Part shown: piece after piece, positions 35,688 to 43,836 of the stretch
Layout: each line of letters starts with the position of its first letter
Position numbering within the stretch: the first letter of the stretch is position 1
Assembly (NCBI RefSeq): GCF_001541095.1
Contig: NZ_LMXH01000001.1
Location: 2,174,235 to 2,238,234 of the forward strand
Direction: 5' to 3'
Source: Paenibacillus sp. FJAT-26967
GTDB lineage: Bacteria > Bacillota > Bacilli > Paenibacillales > NBRC-103111
DNA length: 64,000 nucleotides
Made by a program: the position numbers and the translations under genes
The notes under the pieces: model-generated
Told to the model about the DNA's origin: nothing
What the model saw: only the letters and a program-made list of their open reading frames with translations
The model's database searches: none

Positions 35688-37193
35688 CTATATTTTTATT
35701 TCTTTGTCCACCGTCAAGTCTGCCTGAGATTCTTGAGAAGTTTTGCCGCAGCGCAGTAAAAGGCCAAGTATTGCTCCTATAATCGCCACGACCACCATGA
35801 CACCGAATGTATCAGCGAACGAATTAGCCGCTAACTCGGCTGTTGCCTGCTGAATCATCTCAGGTGTCGGAGCTGTCGTCCCGGCTGCCGCGGCAGCTTT
35901 GAGCTCACTGGTTCTGAATGTTACACGTGCCGAGAGGATCGTTACCAGCGCCGCGACAGACAGAGAGTTGACGACTTGCTGCATGGAATTAGTCAACGAC
36001 GTTACCCGGCTGACCAAGTGGCGGGGAGCTTTATTGAACAGATGAGTATTCATCGGCATGGTCATCATGCCCATTCCCGCACCGGCCATAATCAACGGAA
36101 CGATCAGATCTTTGCCGACTGTTGTCGCATCCACTTGGGAGTATTGGTAAGTAGCTGCGGAGACAAGTCCCAGCCCGATGACAACCAGCCAGCGTACACC
36201 GATCCGGTCGAATAAGTAACCTGCAATCGGCATGACCAGCATCGAAGCAATCGCCTGCGGGAGTAGAATCATTCCCGTATCAAAGGCTCCGAAGCCTCTG
36301 GCTTGCTGAAGAAATTGCGGAAGCAGGAAAATGGCTCCGAATAACGCAAATTGCCCAATCCATTGCACCAAAATTCCTATGGAAAAGTCAATGGAGCGGA
36401 AGACCCGAAGATCCAGCAGTGGCGCTGGAGTGCTTAATTCTCTGGCGATAAAAGCGAGTAAAGCGATACCGCCTATTATGAGACCGGCGATCGTATTACT
36501 CGAGGTCCAGCTGCTCGCCCCTTCGATGACACCGTAGGACAAGCCGGCAAAAGCAATAGGAGCCAGGATCATGCCCGGCGTGTCAATTCCTGTTACCGCC
36601 TGTCGCTCTACTTTGGGAAGTGTTTTTAAGCCAAGCATGATCGACAGAATCCCCACTGGAATGTTGATAATGAACAGCCATCTCCAGGTATAGAATTCCA
36701 CGAGCCAGCCCGAGAGGACAGGCCCGATTGCCGGAGCGAATAGAATCGGAATTCCCATCATGGCCATAACTGTTCCGACCTTGCTCTGTGGACTGAGCTT
36801 GTACACATACGCCATGGCAACAGGGATTACACAGCCTCCGCCAAGCCCCTGGATAATGCGGAATGCGATCAGCCAGCCCGCGCTGTCAGGAAGGGCGCAT
36901 AGTACCGAAGCCAGTGTGAATAGCGCAATCGAGCACAGAAACACCGTCTTCGCACCGAACCGGTCCGATAACCAGCCGGCTAACGGGATTACGGATGCCT
37001 GGGCGAGCATATAGCCTGTAACCGTCCATTGGATGGTCGGAAAATCCGTATTCAAATCAACCAATAATGTGGATAAGGCCACGTTCATCGAGGTACTGTT
37101 GAGTACAACCATGAATACCCCAGCGATAATTGCCAATAATGGAACCAGTATACTTCTAAGCTTAAAATCTTCTGTTGCATCGTTCTTTCCCAT
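35688..37193 (-). CDS. DHA2-family (EmrB/QacA) MFS efflux pump, 14 TM
   Basis: The 501-residue membrane protein has about 14 segments. Segment 1 contains MVVLNSTSMNVALSTLLVDL; motif A is GWLSDRFGAKTVFL; segment 4 is FRIIQGLGGGCVIPVAMAYV; motif C is PAIGPVLSGWLVEFYTWRWL. This is the EmrB/QacA pattern (MDR, DHA2). The ATG follows AGGAGG. It diverges from a TetR regulator with two matching operators between them, so it is almost certainly repressed by that protein and induced by its ligand. Confidence 0.9.
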   Translation of the reverse strand: MGKNDATEDFKLRSILVPLLAIIAGVFMVVLNSTSMNVALSTLLVDLNTDFPTIQWTVTGYMLAQASVIPLAGWLSDRFGAKTVFLCSIALFTLASVLCALPDSAGWLIAFRIIQGLGGGCVIPVAMAYVYKLSPQSKVGTVMAMMGIPILFAPAIGPVLSGWLVEFYTWRWLFIINIPVGILSIMLGLKTLPKVERQAVTGIDTPGMILAPIAFAGLSYGVIEGASSWTSSNTIAGLIIGGIALLAFIARELSTPAPLLDLRVFRSIDFSIGILVQWIGQFALFGAIFLLPQFLQQARGFGAFDTGMILLPQAIASMLVMPIAGYLFDRIGVRWLVVIGLGLVSAATYQYSQVDATTVGKDLIVPLIMAGAGMGMMTMPMNTHLFNKAPRHLVSRVTSLTNSMQQVVNSLSVAALVTILSARVTFRTSELKAAAAAGTTAPTPEMIQQATAELAANSFADTFGVMVVVAIIGAILGLLLRCGKTSQESQADLTVDKEIKI

Positions 37194-37254
37194 TCTAGTT
37201 TCCTCCTGCTATTCTTCAAGCTCATTGACCGCAATTTCGACTGTTTGATATAAT

Positions 37255-37306
37255 CAAAGCGGACAACTGTCCGCAAAAACAATAATACGGACAGTTGTCC
37301 GCTTTG
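37255..37306. promoter_or_regulatory. Twin TetR operators in a 19-bp inverted repeat
   Basis: CAAAGCGGACAACTGTCCG (37255-37273) and its exact reverse complement (37288-37306) are separated by 14 bases. Each half is itself a dyad of the form CGGACA-NN-TGTCCG. Two dimers can therefore bind in mirror orientation, between the divergent efflux and tetR genes. Confidence 0.8.
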
Positions 37307-37358
37307 TCAATTTTAATGTTTTTATGTAAAAAGCATCTGAGTCAAGGAGGCTTACGCA

Positions 37359-38006
37359 ATGGCCGGGGAGCAAAACGGGGTAAATGAAATAGACGGGATA
37401 AAGGTCCGCAAAACAAGTAAGCGGGATTCGGACTATCAAAATAGGATTGTGACCGCTGCAAATCGTTTATTCAAAGAGCAGGGCGTAGAGAATGTGAGTA
37501 TGCACCAAATTGCCAAAGCGGCCCAGGTCGGCCAGGCGACTCTTTATCGCCGCTATTCCAACAAAGGCGAAATTTGTATGGCGATTCTGAGCAGCAATAC
37601 ACAGGATTTTTTGAGGGACCTGGATTCCTTTCGCCTGAGCAGAGGTTTACAGGTAACTTCACTTACTTTATTGAGCGAAGTAATTGATAGAATCGCGGAT
37701 TATTTAGACGATCAAGCGACTATGCTGGTTATTATTAAAAACGAGTACAACCGCAGCAGCGAGCTTCAATTATTACAATTTAATCATCCTGTTTTTCTTT
37801 ACTTGCAGGATATTATTTCTCAGCTGTATTCCAAAGCGATTGAAGAAGGAGAAATGGACCATCTCAATGTTACGCTGACTACGCATACTTTAGTAGCTGC
37901 TTTAAGCCCGGATCTCTTTTTGTATCAGCAGAAAACACTCGGGTTCAGCAAAGAGGATATCGTAGCCGGGATTAAACGTATCTACATTGAAGCGTTGAGA
38001 AAATAA
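37359..38006 (+). CDS. TetR/AcrR-family transcriptional regulator
   Basis: The 215-residue protein has its TetR helix-turn-helix at about 29-75: IVTAANRLFKEQGVENVSMH, then QIAKAAQVGQATLYRRYSNK. The remaining helices form the ligand-binding and dimer domain. AAGGAGG precedes the ATG. It stands divergent from the DHA2 pump and next to the twin CGGACA operators. Ligand unknown, presumably a pump substrate. Confidence 0.9.
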   Translation: MAGEQNGVNEIDGIKVRKTSKRDSDYQNRIVTAANRLFKEQGVENVSMHQIAKAAQVGQATLYRRYSNKGEICMAILSSNTQDFLRDLDSFRLSRGLQVTSLTLLSEVIDRIADYLDDQATMLVIIKNEYNRSSELQLLQFNHPVFLYLQDIISQLYSKAIEEGEMDHLNVTLTTHTLVAALSPDLFLYQQKTLGFSKEDIVAGIKRIYIEALRK

Positions 38007-38092
38007 TGCGGGCATGACCTTGTAACTATGAGGACGCCGAACTTTATTCACATTAGATGAGAGAGAAGCGTGAAGGAGGTGGCCAGACAATC

Positions 38093-38797
38093 ATGATTGA
38101 GACGTTCGTATCCTCCCAAAGCACCTGTTCCACCACTTGCAGCACGGTCGTTTTCTTTTTTGCCGGTATCCTGACGTATCGGGATAATTTTGAAGCCGCG
38201 GTCAGTGAAGTTGCCCGGAAATATCGAAATGCCAAAATCGTAGTCATCTTTCCCTATGGAACGGCAAGCGGTACTACACGTGCCTCCTTAATGTCGCTGC
38301 TGGCCAAGCAGCTTCCTCAGGTCAGCTATGACTTGGCCCGTGATCAGACCCGGCGGGTAGCAGACGTATCGCGAATCATCCGAGAGCACGCAGAAGGTGC
38401 AGAACAACTGATTCTGATCGGGCACAGCGCCGGGGGTGTGATCGCTTATCGGGCCGGGCTTTATTTGGAAGAGAAGTACGGCTTTCAGCAAATACGGGTA
38501 TTCGCGGTGGGATGTCCGAAATTTTTTTTGAAGGACATTCCATACAATGACAGATTCACGTATATCACAGGCCAGAATCCGGATAAGATCACAAGAATCG
38601 GCAGCTGGCACAAGCCGGGTTCCAGAGTGTACCGCGGAAAGCCGGGGCGTGAAATTCAAATGGAGTTTAATCCGGATCATCAGGGCTGGCGGTTTCATGC
38701 CTCGTATTTCTTGAGATCGGCCTGGACAGATGCGAACGAAGTCTTTCATAACAATGCAGAGGACCTGATCAATAAAATCCATGAACTGTGCCCCTAA
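38093..38797 (+). CDS. Lipase-like alpha/beta hydrolase
   Basis: The ATG at 38093, with AGGAGGT upstream, gives 234 residues. The nucleophile elbow GHSAGG is in QLILIGHSAGGVIAYRAGLY. An acid and a histidine (late HASYF) complete a likely triad. The region VFAVGCPKFFLKDI after the elbow is like class 3 lipases (VFGxPR). The N-terminal TCSTTCSTVVFFFAGIL segment is hydrophobic and cysteine-rich; it may be a membrane-facing strand rather than a signal. Substrate unknown. It follows tetR by 86 bases. Confidence 0.7.
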   Translation: MIETFVSSQSTCSTTCSTVVFFFAGILTYRDNFEAAVSEVARKYRNAKIVVIFPYGTASGTTRASLMSLLAKQLPQVSYDLARDQTRRVADVSRIIREHAEGAEQLILIGHSAGGVIAYRAGLYLEEKYGFQQIRVFAVGCPKFFLKDIPYNDRFTYITGQNPDKITRIGSWHKPGSRVYRGKPGREIQMEFNPDHQGWRFHASYFLRSAWTDANEVFHNNAEDLINKIHELCP

Positions 38798-38848
38798 ATT
38801 ATCCTGCCTAAGATGGAAATTTCATGAATTGAATAGAATTAGTTATCG

Positions 38849-38880
38849 AGCATTTCTTTGTAGGGAGAAATGCTTTTATT
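38849..38880 (+). terminator. Terminator of the hydrolase gene
   Basis: A nine-bp stem AGCATTTCT with AGAAATGCT is followed by TTTATT. Confidence 0.75.
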
Positions 38881-39002
38881 CGTTGCAGAAAATTAAGTAG
38901 GTTTGAAAAAGTAATACACATTGTTTTGCAATTAAAATATATTGAAAAACGATAAATTTTGTGATAAATTCAAGATGATCATAACGGAGTGAGGTGTATT
39001 TT

Positions 39003-39485
39003 ATGGAACGAGGAACTACGCTTTTTTTAAAGATAGCTGTAATTCTGATGGGAATCCCTGTTCTTGCTTTGTGCATATTTTTAGTGCCCGAAATCGCGAA
39101 TTTTGCAGCAGAATTATACCCAGATCATCATTATTTGAAATACCTGTTTTACATGGATCTTTATGCAACGGCGATCCCTTTTTATTTTGCTCTGTACCAA
39201 GCCTTTAAACTGCTCGGCTACATCGACAAGAACAAAGCTTTCTCGGAATTATCTGTACGCGTGTTAAAGAATATCAAAACCTGTGCACTCGCGATCAGCG
39301 GCTTGTATGTGATTGGCCTGCCCTTGTTCTATCTTCTCGCAGAGAGAGACGACGCCCCGGGGATCATCTTAATCGGAATGGGTATGATTTTTGTCTCCTT
39401 GGTAATTGCCGTTTTTGCTGCTGTTCTCCAAAAGCTTTTGAAAGAAGCCATCGATATAAAATCAGAAAATGATTTAACGGTCTGA
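39003..39485 (+). CDS. DUF2975 membrane protein (YoaS-like)
   Basis: The 160-residue protein has four membrane segments (about 10-30, 45-70, 95-115, 125-150). The pattern of FYFALYQAFKLLGYIDKNKA and FSELSVRVLKNIKTCALAIS matches DUF2975. This family almost always sits next to a small HTH_3/Cro-like regulator, as here, and is of unknown function. The ATG follows GGAGTGAGGTG. The next gene begins ten bases after the stop, with its ribosome site overlapping the stop. Confidence 0.8.
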   Translation: MERGTTLFLKIAVILMGIPVLALCIFLVPEIANFAAELYPDHHYLKYLFYMDLYATAIPFYFALYQAFKLLGYIDKNKAFSELSVRVLKNIKTCALAISGLYVIGLPLFYLLAERDDAPGIILIGMGMIFVSLVIAVFAAVLQKLLKEAIDIKSENDLTV

Positions 39486-39495
39486 GGTGAAAACA

Positions 39496-39717
39496 ATGGC
39501 GATTATAATCAATATTGACGTGATGCTGGCCAAAAGGAAAATGAGCGTTACCGAACTTTCGGAGAGGGTCGGAATTACGATGGCCAATATTTCCGTGCTG
39601 AAGAATGGGAAGGCAAAGGCAATTCGATTATCGACTTTAGAGGCGATTTGCAAGGCTTTGGAATGCCAGCCCGGGGATCTCTTGGAATATAACAGTGACG
39701 ATGTTACTCAAGAATAA
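39496..39717 (+). CDS. Small Cro/CI-type HTH regulator (YozG-like)
   Basis: The 73-residue protein is mostly a helix-turn-helix: NIDVMLAKRKMSVTELSERV, then GITMANISVLKNGKAKAIRL and STLEAICKALECQPGDLLEY. This family accompanies DUF2975 and probably represses the pair. ATG 39496 follows GAGGTG; a GTG at 39487 lies within the ribosome site. Confidence 0.85.
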   Translation: MAIIINIDVMLAKRKMSVTELSERVGITMANISVLKNGKAKAIRLSTLEAICKALECQPGDLLEYNSDDVTQE

Positions 39718-39772
39718 GATGAACAAACGGCCGTTATAGCTAACGGGGAACGTTCATGCAATAGGTGCGGAT

Positions 39773-39799
39773 AAACCTGTCTAAACGGCAGGTTTTTTT
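39773..39799 (+). terminator. Terminator of the DUF2975/HTH pair
   Basis: AAACCTG pairs with CAGGTTT around a nine-base loop, followed by a run of T. A CCGTTA/TAACGG dyad lies just upstream at about 39731. Confidence 0.75.
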
Positions 39800-40100
39800 G
39801 ATTGGAAAATAAAAGCTCATAATGATTCCCGATAACAAGTGACCCGAGCCATCCATTAAAATACTTTTTTTAAAAAACGAGCCAAACACCGGCGGAAACG
39901 GCTGAACAGTTCGAGCCGGGTATTCATACTCACCTTAACACCGAGGAAATAAATAAATTGATTGATCGTTATCATGAAGCACGGTACAGACCCTAGTATC
40001 CGGAAGAGGAGAACAGCCCGATCATTTGATGAAAGGGCTGTTCGCTGCTATACTGCAACGCATCTAGTATAAACGTGATAAAAATCGCAGCATATCAAGA
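39800..40100. other. Intergenic region with a small coding scrap
   Basis: A frame ending near 39999 reads AEQFEPGIHTHLNTEEINKL and IDRYHEARYRP, without a start or known family; it looks like the tail of a lost gene. GAACAGCCC with GGGCTGTTC (40013-40041) is a hairpin just beyond the end of the minus-strand hydrolase gene. Confidence 0.3.
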
Positions 40101-42155
40101 CTAGTTACTTTTCAAATGAATTTTAAATACCTCGCCCTTCTTGCCGCCAAAAACGATTTTCCCGCCTTCAGGAAGTACGACCGAATGATTGTTACTTATC
40201 TTTGAAAAATTCACCAGCGTTCCTTTCGCGTCATATACCGCAAACCCGCCGCTGTCCGGAGTCTTGACGGTTAATTCCCGATTAGCCGATTTCTTATCAA
40301 TCTTATACCAGACAGCCTGACCGTTGGAAGGTATGCGGCGAATAGAGGAGTTTCCCTGGGAAAAAGACTCAATCGCATCTTCGCGGATAAAGGATTGACC
40401 ATTGATTGTCAGATACTCTTCATGGTTCTTTTTATAAAAATTTAAATCAAAAGCGTCTCTCCCACTCAAAATCGGAATAGCAGCTGCATTGACTGCTGTA
40501 TTCCCACTAACAATTTTAGTTCCGGAAGCGTATCCCTGCTCGGAATCAACGGCGATTTCTTTGGACACGAGCGCTTGGTTGAGATACTGGAGTGAAGTGA
40601 TCTTCTCATCCAAAGCGAAGTAACGTTTCCCGTTTCTCTGTTCCCATACCTTTTTAGTGGTCGGATTCAGCAGGTTAGGATTTAATTTGTGAAATTCATA
40701 GGTGACCATGACGATCTGACCTAATCCAGGGAAATTCAAATGAGCATTAAGTTTTAAGTAAGTTTTTCCATTCTTCGCCTTGTCAAAGCTTACAATCAGA
40801 TTGCCCTCTCTATTTTTGAATTGTCCGCTTCCTGTATACAGATAGGTTTGAGGCGGTATAAAACCTCCGTTCAGAGCAGGTAAATCAATCTCTCCGTCTT
40901 TGATCTTCACATTTATTGTTGTCCCTACGGTACCGTATAATCCGGAATAAGCCGACAAGTCAGCAGGCATATCCGTTTTCACGGGAGGCTGGAATGTTTT
41001 TTCAGGCAAAATCTTTTTAATGATGCCTTTGGTTTTCAAATAATCCAATAAAATATTCGATGAAAAAATCGTATTGTGAATAGAAGTCCCTCCCGATGAA
41101 AGCACTGCGATAGAAATATCATATTCGGGCAGGGTAGTCAGAACGGCGTGATACATAAACGTATCTCCGCCTTTGGATAATGCCGTGATTCCGTAGTCGT
41201 CAAACGGAGCCAAACGGACAGCATCCCAGCCAAGACCGTAATTAGTGGTGTTGGTCTCTTCGGGAACCCAGATTCCCTTTCTATATTCATCACTTTGCAT
41301 AGCTATGGCTGACTTCTCCGATAAAATCGCCGTTGAATTTCCGATTAATACCTCAGCGAACTTACTTACTTCTTCGGCCGTGGAGTAGAGGCCTCCCGTC
41401 CCGATGACATTGGAATTCTCTACGGGTAAAGCCTTATCTAACCCGGGAAGATACGTTTTTGCGAGTTTATTTCTGTCAAACGAATCCAGTGGTGTTTTGG
41501 TAGAGGTTAAATGAAGAGGCTTGCTGAAGTAGGTTTCAAGGAATTGGCTGTAGCTTATTCCGCTTACTCGTTCAACCAGGAGCTCCAGCAGTTGAAAGCC
41601 ATCGTTGCAATAGACCGAAAATTGTCCGGGGTCTGATTTTAAGTGTTCAGATCGTAATTTTGCCAACAATTCATCATGATTTTGGGTATCGTTGTCATCA
41701 AACAACATGCTGTTCCCATAGTGGCTGCCGTAAAGTCCCGAAGAATGATTCAATAACATGCGAGGCGTAATCTTAGTGTATCGCGGATCTGCCATTTTAA
41801 AGTTCTTGATGTATGTGGTTAGTGGTTTATCAATATCAATTTGATTGGATTCAGCCAGCTTCATCGTTGCGGCAGATACATACATTTTACTTACCGATCC
41901 TATTCCGAACATCGTGTCTCTGGTTACCGGCTGCTTGGTAGCATGATCGTATACACCGGCGCTGTCGGATAAAACAACGGACCCGTGATCCCGGATCGCG
42001 TACTGTATCCCGCCCACCCCATAATCGGATACCATCTTCGAGGCCAACACCTGTGCCTTTTCTTTAACCGTATCCGGGTTCGTTTGAGCTGAAGCGGAGG
42101 TGAACGGTATTGCCAAGAGCACGGCGGTCATCATTACACAGACCATCTTCTTCAT
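40101..42155 (-). CDS. Secreted serine hydrolase of the class C beta-lactamase/PBP fold
   Basis: The 684-residue exported protein has signal peptide MKKMVCVMMTAVLLAIPFTS with cleavage near ASA-Q24. The catalytic domain spans about 30-390: SxxK motif SVSK in FGIGSVSKMYVSAATM, and YCN (YxN) in QFSVYCNDGFQLLELL. KGGD near 340 probably supplies the third motif. The C-terminal 290 residues are an extra beta-rich region (two or three domains) without an anchor. Long secreted relatives act as D-alanyl carboxypeptidases or esterases on the wall. AGGAGG precedes the ATG. Monocistronic. Confidence 0.8.
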   Translation of the reverse strand: MKKMVCVMMTAVLLAIPFTSASAQTNPDTVKEKAQVLASKMVSDYGVGGIQYAIRDHGSVVLSDSAGVYDHATKQPVTRDTMFGIGSVSKMYVSAATMKLAESNQIDIDKPLTTYIKNFKMADPRYTKITPRMLLNHSSGLYGSHYGNSMLFDDNDTQNHDELLAKLRSEHLKSDPGQFSVYCNDGFQLLELLVERVSGISYSQFLETYFSKPLHLTSTKTPLDSFDRNKLAKTYLPGLDKALPVENSNVIGTGGLYSTAEEVSKFAEVLIGNSTAILSEKSAIAMQSDEYRKGIWVPEETNTTNYGLGWDAVRLAPFDDYGITALSKGGDTFMYHAVLTTLPEYDISIAVLSSGGTSIHNTIFSSNILLDYLKTKGIIKKILPEKTFQPPVKTDMPADLSAYSGLYGTVGTTINVKIKDGEIDLPALNGGFIPPQTYLYTGSGQFKNREGNLIVSFDKAKNGKTYLKLNAHLNFPGLGQIVMVTYEFHKLNPNLLNPTTKKVWEQRNGKRYFALDEKITSLQYLNQALVSKEIAVDSEQGYASGTKIVSGNTAVNAAAIPILSGRDAFDLNFYKKNHEEYLTINGQSFIREDAIESFSQGNSSIRRIPSNGQAVWYKIDKKSANRELTVKTPDSGGFAVYDAKGTLVNFSKISNNHSVVLPEGGKIVFGGKKGEVFKIHLKSN

Positions 42156-42247
42156 GAATAATTCCTCCTATTCTATGCATGTGAATTTCTGCTTTCTGAA
42201 TTGATCATATATGGAATTTGCTTGTTCTCTTAGAAATTATCCTGAAA

Positions 42248-42290
42248 CGAAAAAAACAATCCCTAAACAACATACTGTTTAAGGATTGTT
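42248..42290 (-). terminator. Terminator of the GT61 gene
   Basis: AACAATCC and TAAACA (42255-42269) pair with TGTTTA and GGATTGTT (42276-42290), with one mismatch. On the minus strand it ends in a run of T (AAAAAAA at about 42250). It lies about 160 bases beyond the glycosyltransferase stop. Confidence 0.75.
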
Positions 42291-42452
42291 CGTTTAAAAA
42301 AAGGGGGGGCGAATCCTAATAGGAAAGAGTGTCCTCTGTGGTTGGATACGTGTTAGAAAGCTTCTGATGCGTTATCGAGCCTCATTCGAAGGACAGCACA
42401 CAAGTCGTAATGGAAGGTGTTAAACTCTTTTCATTTTTACTCGCATAAAAAG

Positions 42453-43625
42453 TTAACTTAATCCGGCCAAACGCAGGGTTTGCTTTAAACGGTCCGTATC
42501 CACGGAATAATCCTCCAGACCAGGGTAACAATCGGGAGAGGTCACTGGTTCCTGACCATACAACATATAGTAATCAAGTTTGTTATGGTTGCTGATCATC
42601 CAATACGTCGGCACAATATGCCGAATATGAAAAATCTCGATCACCTGAGCTCCTGCCTGGCAAAAAGCAAGATTGGCCAATCCGGCTCCATGCGGTCCTG
42701 CGATCGCTCGGGCGGAGGCGAATAACTGAATTTGCTGAGCAACCGTCCAGTCTTCCAAACAAATGGAAACGAAGCCACATGCCTCAAGGCAGTGAATCAC
42801 TTCATTCTCGTTTGTAATCCGGCGAACGGATGCCTTTCTACGTGAAATATAAACACGTTCTGGAGTGGCAAGGGCGCAATCCCGTTGTGGCAGCAATAAG
42901 CTGCGCAAGGTAGAGGTAGCCCATGGCGGATAATGGGAATTCATCATGATGGAGGGCACAATTAACCGGTCTGCCTGAATATTAGAATTAGCGTCTGTTC
43001 GAATAATGGAAGATTCACTTATACCGAGCATTGTCAACGTTTCTTTAACAAAGGACCTGTACGGATTCGGGTTCATAATCAGGCTGTCATAGGGATTCTG
43101 AAGAGTCTGAAGCATACTTAGTCTGGGCAGTACATCATATAACCAATGAAAATAATTATAACTCCCGCAAAAAGTCAAAGCGGCAGCGGTTCCTTGAAAA
43201 TACTGAAGTTTCTGATCATTCCGCCAGTATAAAGCGGGATGCTCTTCCGGGGTCAGCATTCTGTGGCGCTGCCCGTCATATTCCGGCGAAAGGTCGAAAA
43301 TCAGCTTTCCGTCCGGTGATAGGACAGAGCCTGATCGTCCCCATACTCGCCCGGAGGGTATAACAGCAACATAGCCGCCTGTGGGCTGAAATCTATAGGG
43401 CAGTAGATGGTGGTGAATGTCTAATTCGATGCCCTTAGGAGCCTCATATACAGCAATACCGCCATAATCAAACGGAATAACGTATTTATTTTCAATAGGA
43501 GGACAGAGTGCTCTTTTTGTCGAAGCTTCCCAATCCCAAATATTCCAGTGGTAATTTACTGCATTCGCACTGTGACTTCCCAGGAAAGAGCTTTTCTTAT
43601 TTTCATCCATTTCATATCCCGCCAT
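42453..43625 (-). CDS. Glycosyltransferase family 61 (DUF563) protein
   Basis: This 390-residue protein matches the GT61/DUF563 type by GSYNYFHWLYDVLPRLSMLQ (about 154-173), RVYISRRKASVRRITNENEV and the diagnostic GPHGAGLANLAFCQAGAQVI with EIF after it. Members transfer sugars to polysaccharide or protein acceptors; the acceptor here is unknown. There are no membrane segments. The start is either ATG 43625 (AAGG three bases upstream) or ATG 43610; I give the first. No glycan cluster surrounds it. Confidence 0.8.
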   Translation of the reverse strand: MAGYEMDENKKSSFLGSHSANAVNYHWNIWDWEASTKRALCPPIENKYVIPFDYGGIAVYEAPKGIELDIHHHLLPYRFQPTGGYVAVIPSGRVWGRSGSVLSPDGKLIFDLSPEYDGQRHRMLTPEEHPALYWRNDQKLQYFQGTAAALTFCGSYNYFHWLYDVLPRLSMLQTLQNPYDSLIMNPNPYRSFVKETLTMLGISESSIIRTDANSNIQADRLIVPSIMMNSHYPPWATSTLRSLLLPQRDCALATPERVYISRRKASVRRITNENEVIHCLEACGFVSICLEDWTVAQQIQLFASARAIAGPHGAGLANLAFCQAGAQVIEIFHIRHIVPTYWMISNHNKLDYYMLYGQEPVTSPDCYPGLEDYSVDTDRLKQTLRLAGLS

Positions 43626-43836
43626 TACCTTGTTATCATGGAACTATTTTATGTGAATAATTGTTGAAAGGTATGCACTAGAAACAAATAGGGCGTATGA
43701 CCAACAAATATCTTATATCGAACTGCATTCTGTTTTTGTTGACGGTGGATAGAGTGACCTGCCTGACATTCTTTGCACAATGAATGGTACAATGTGTATA
43801 TGAGTAGAAATAAACATTACCGGAAGGGTGTGAAGT

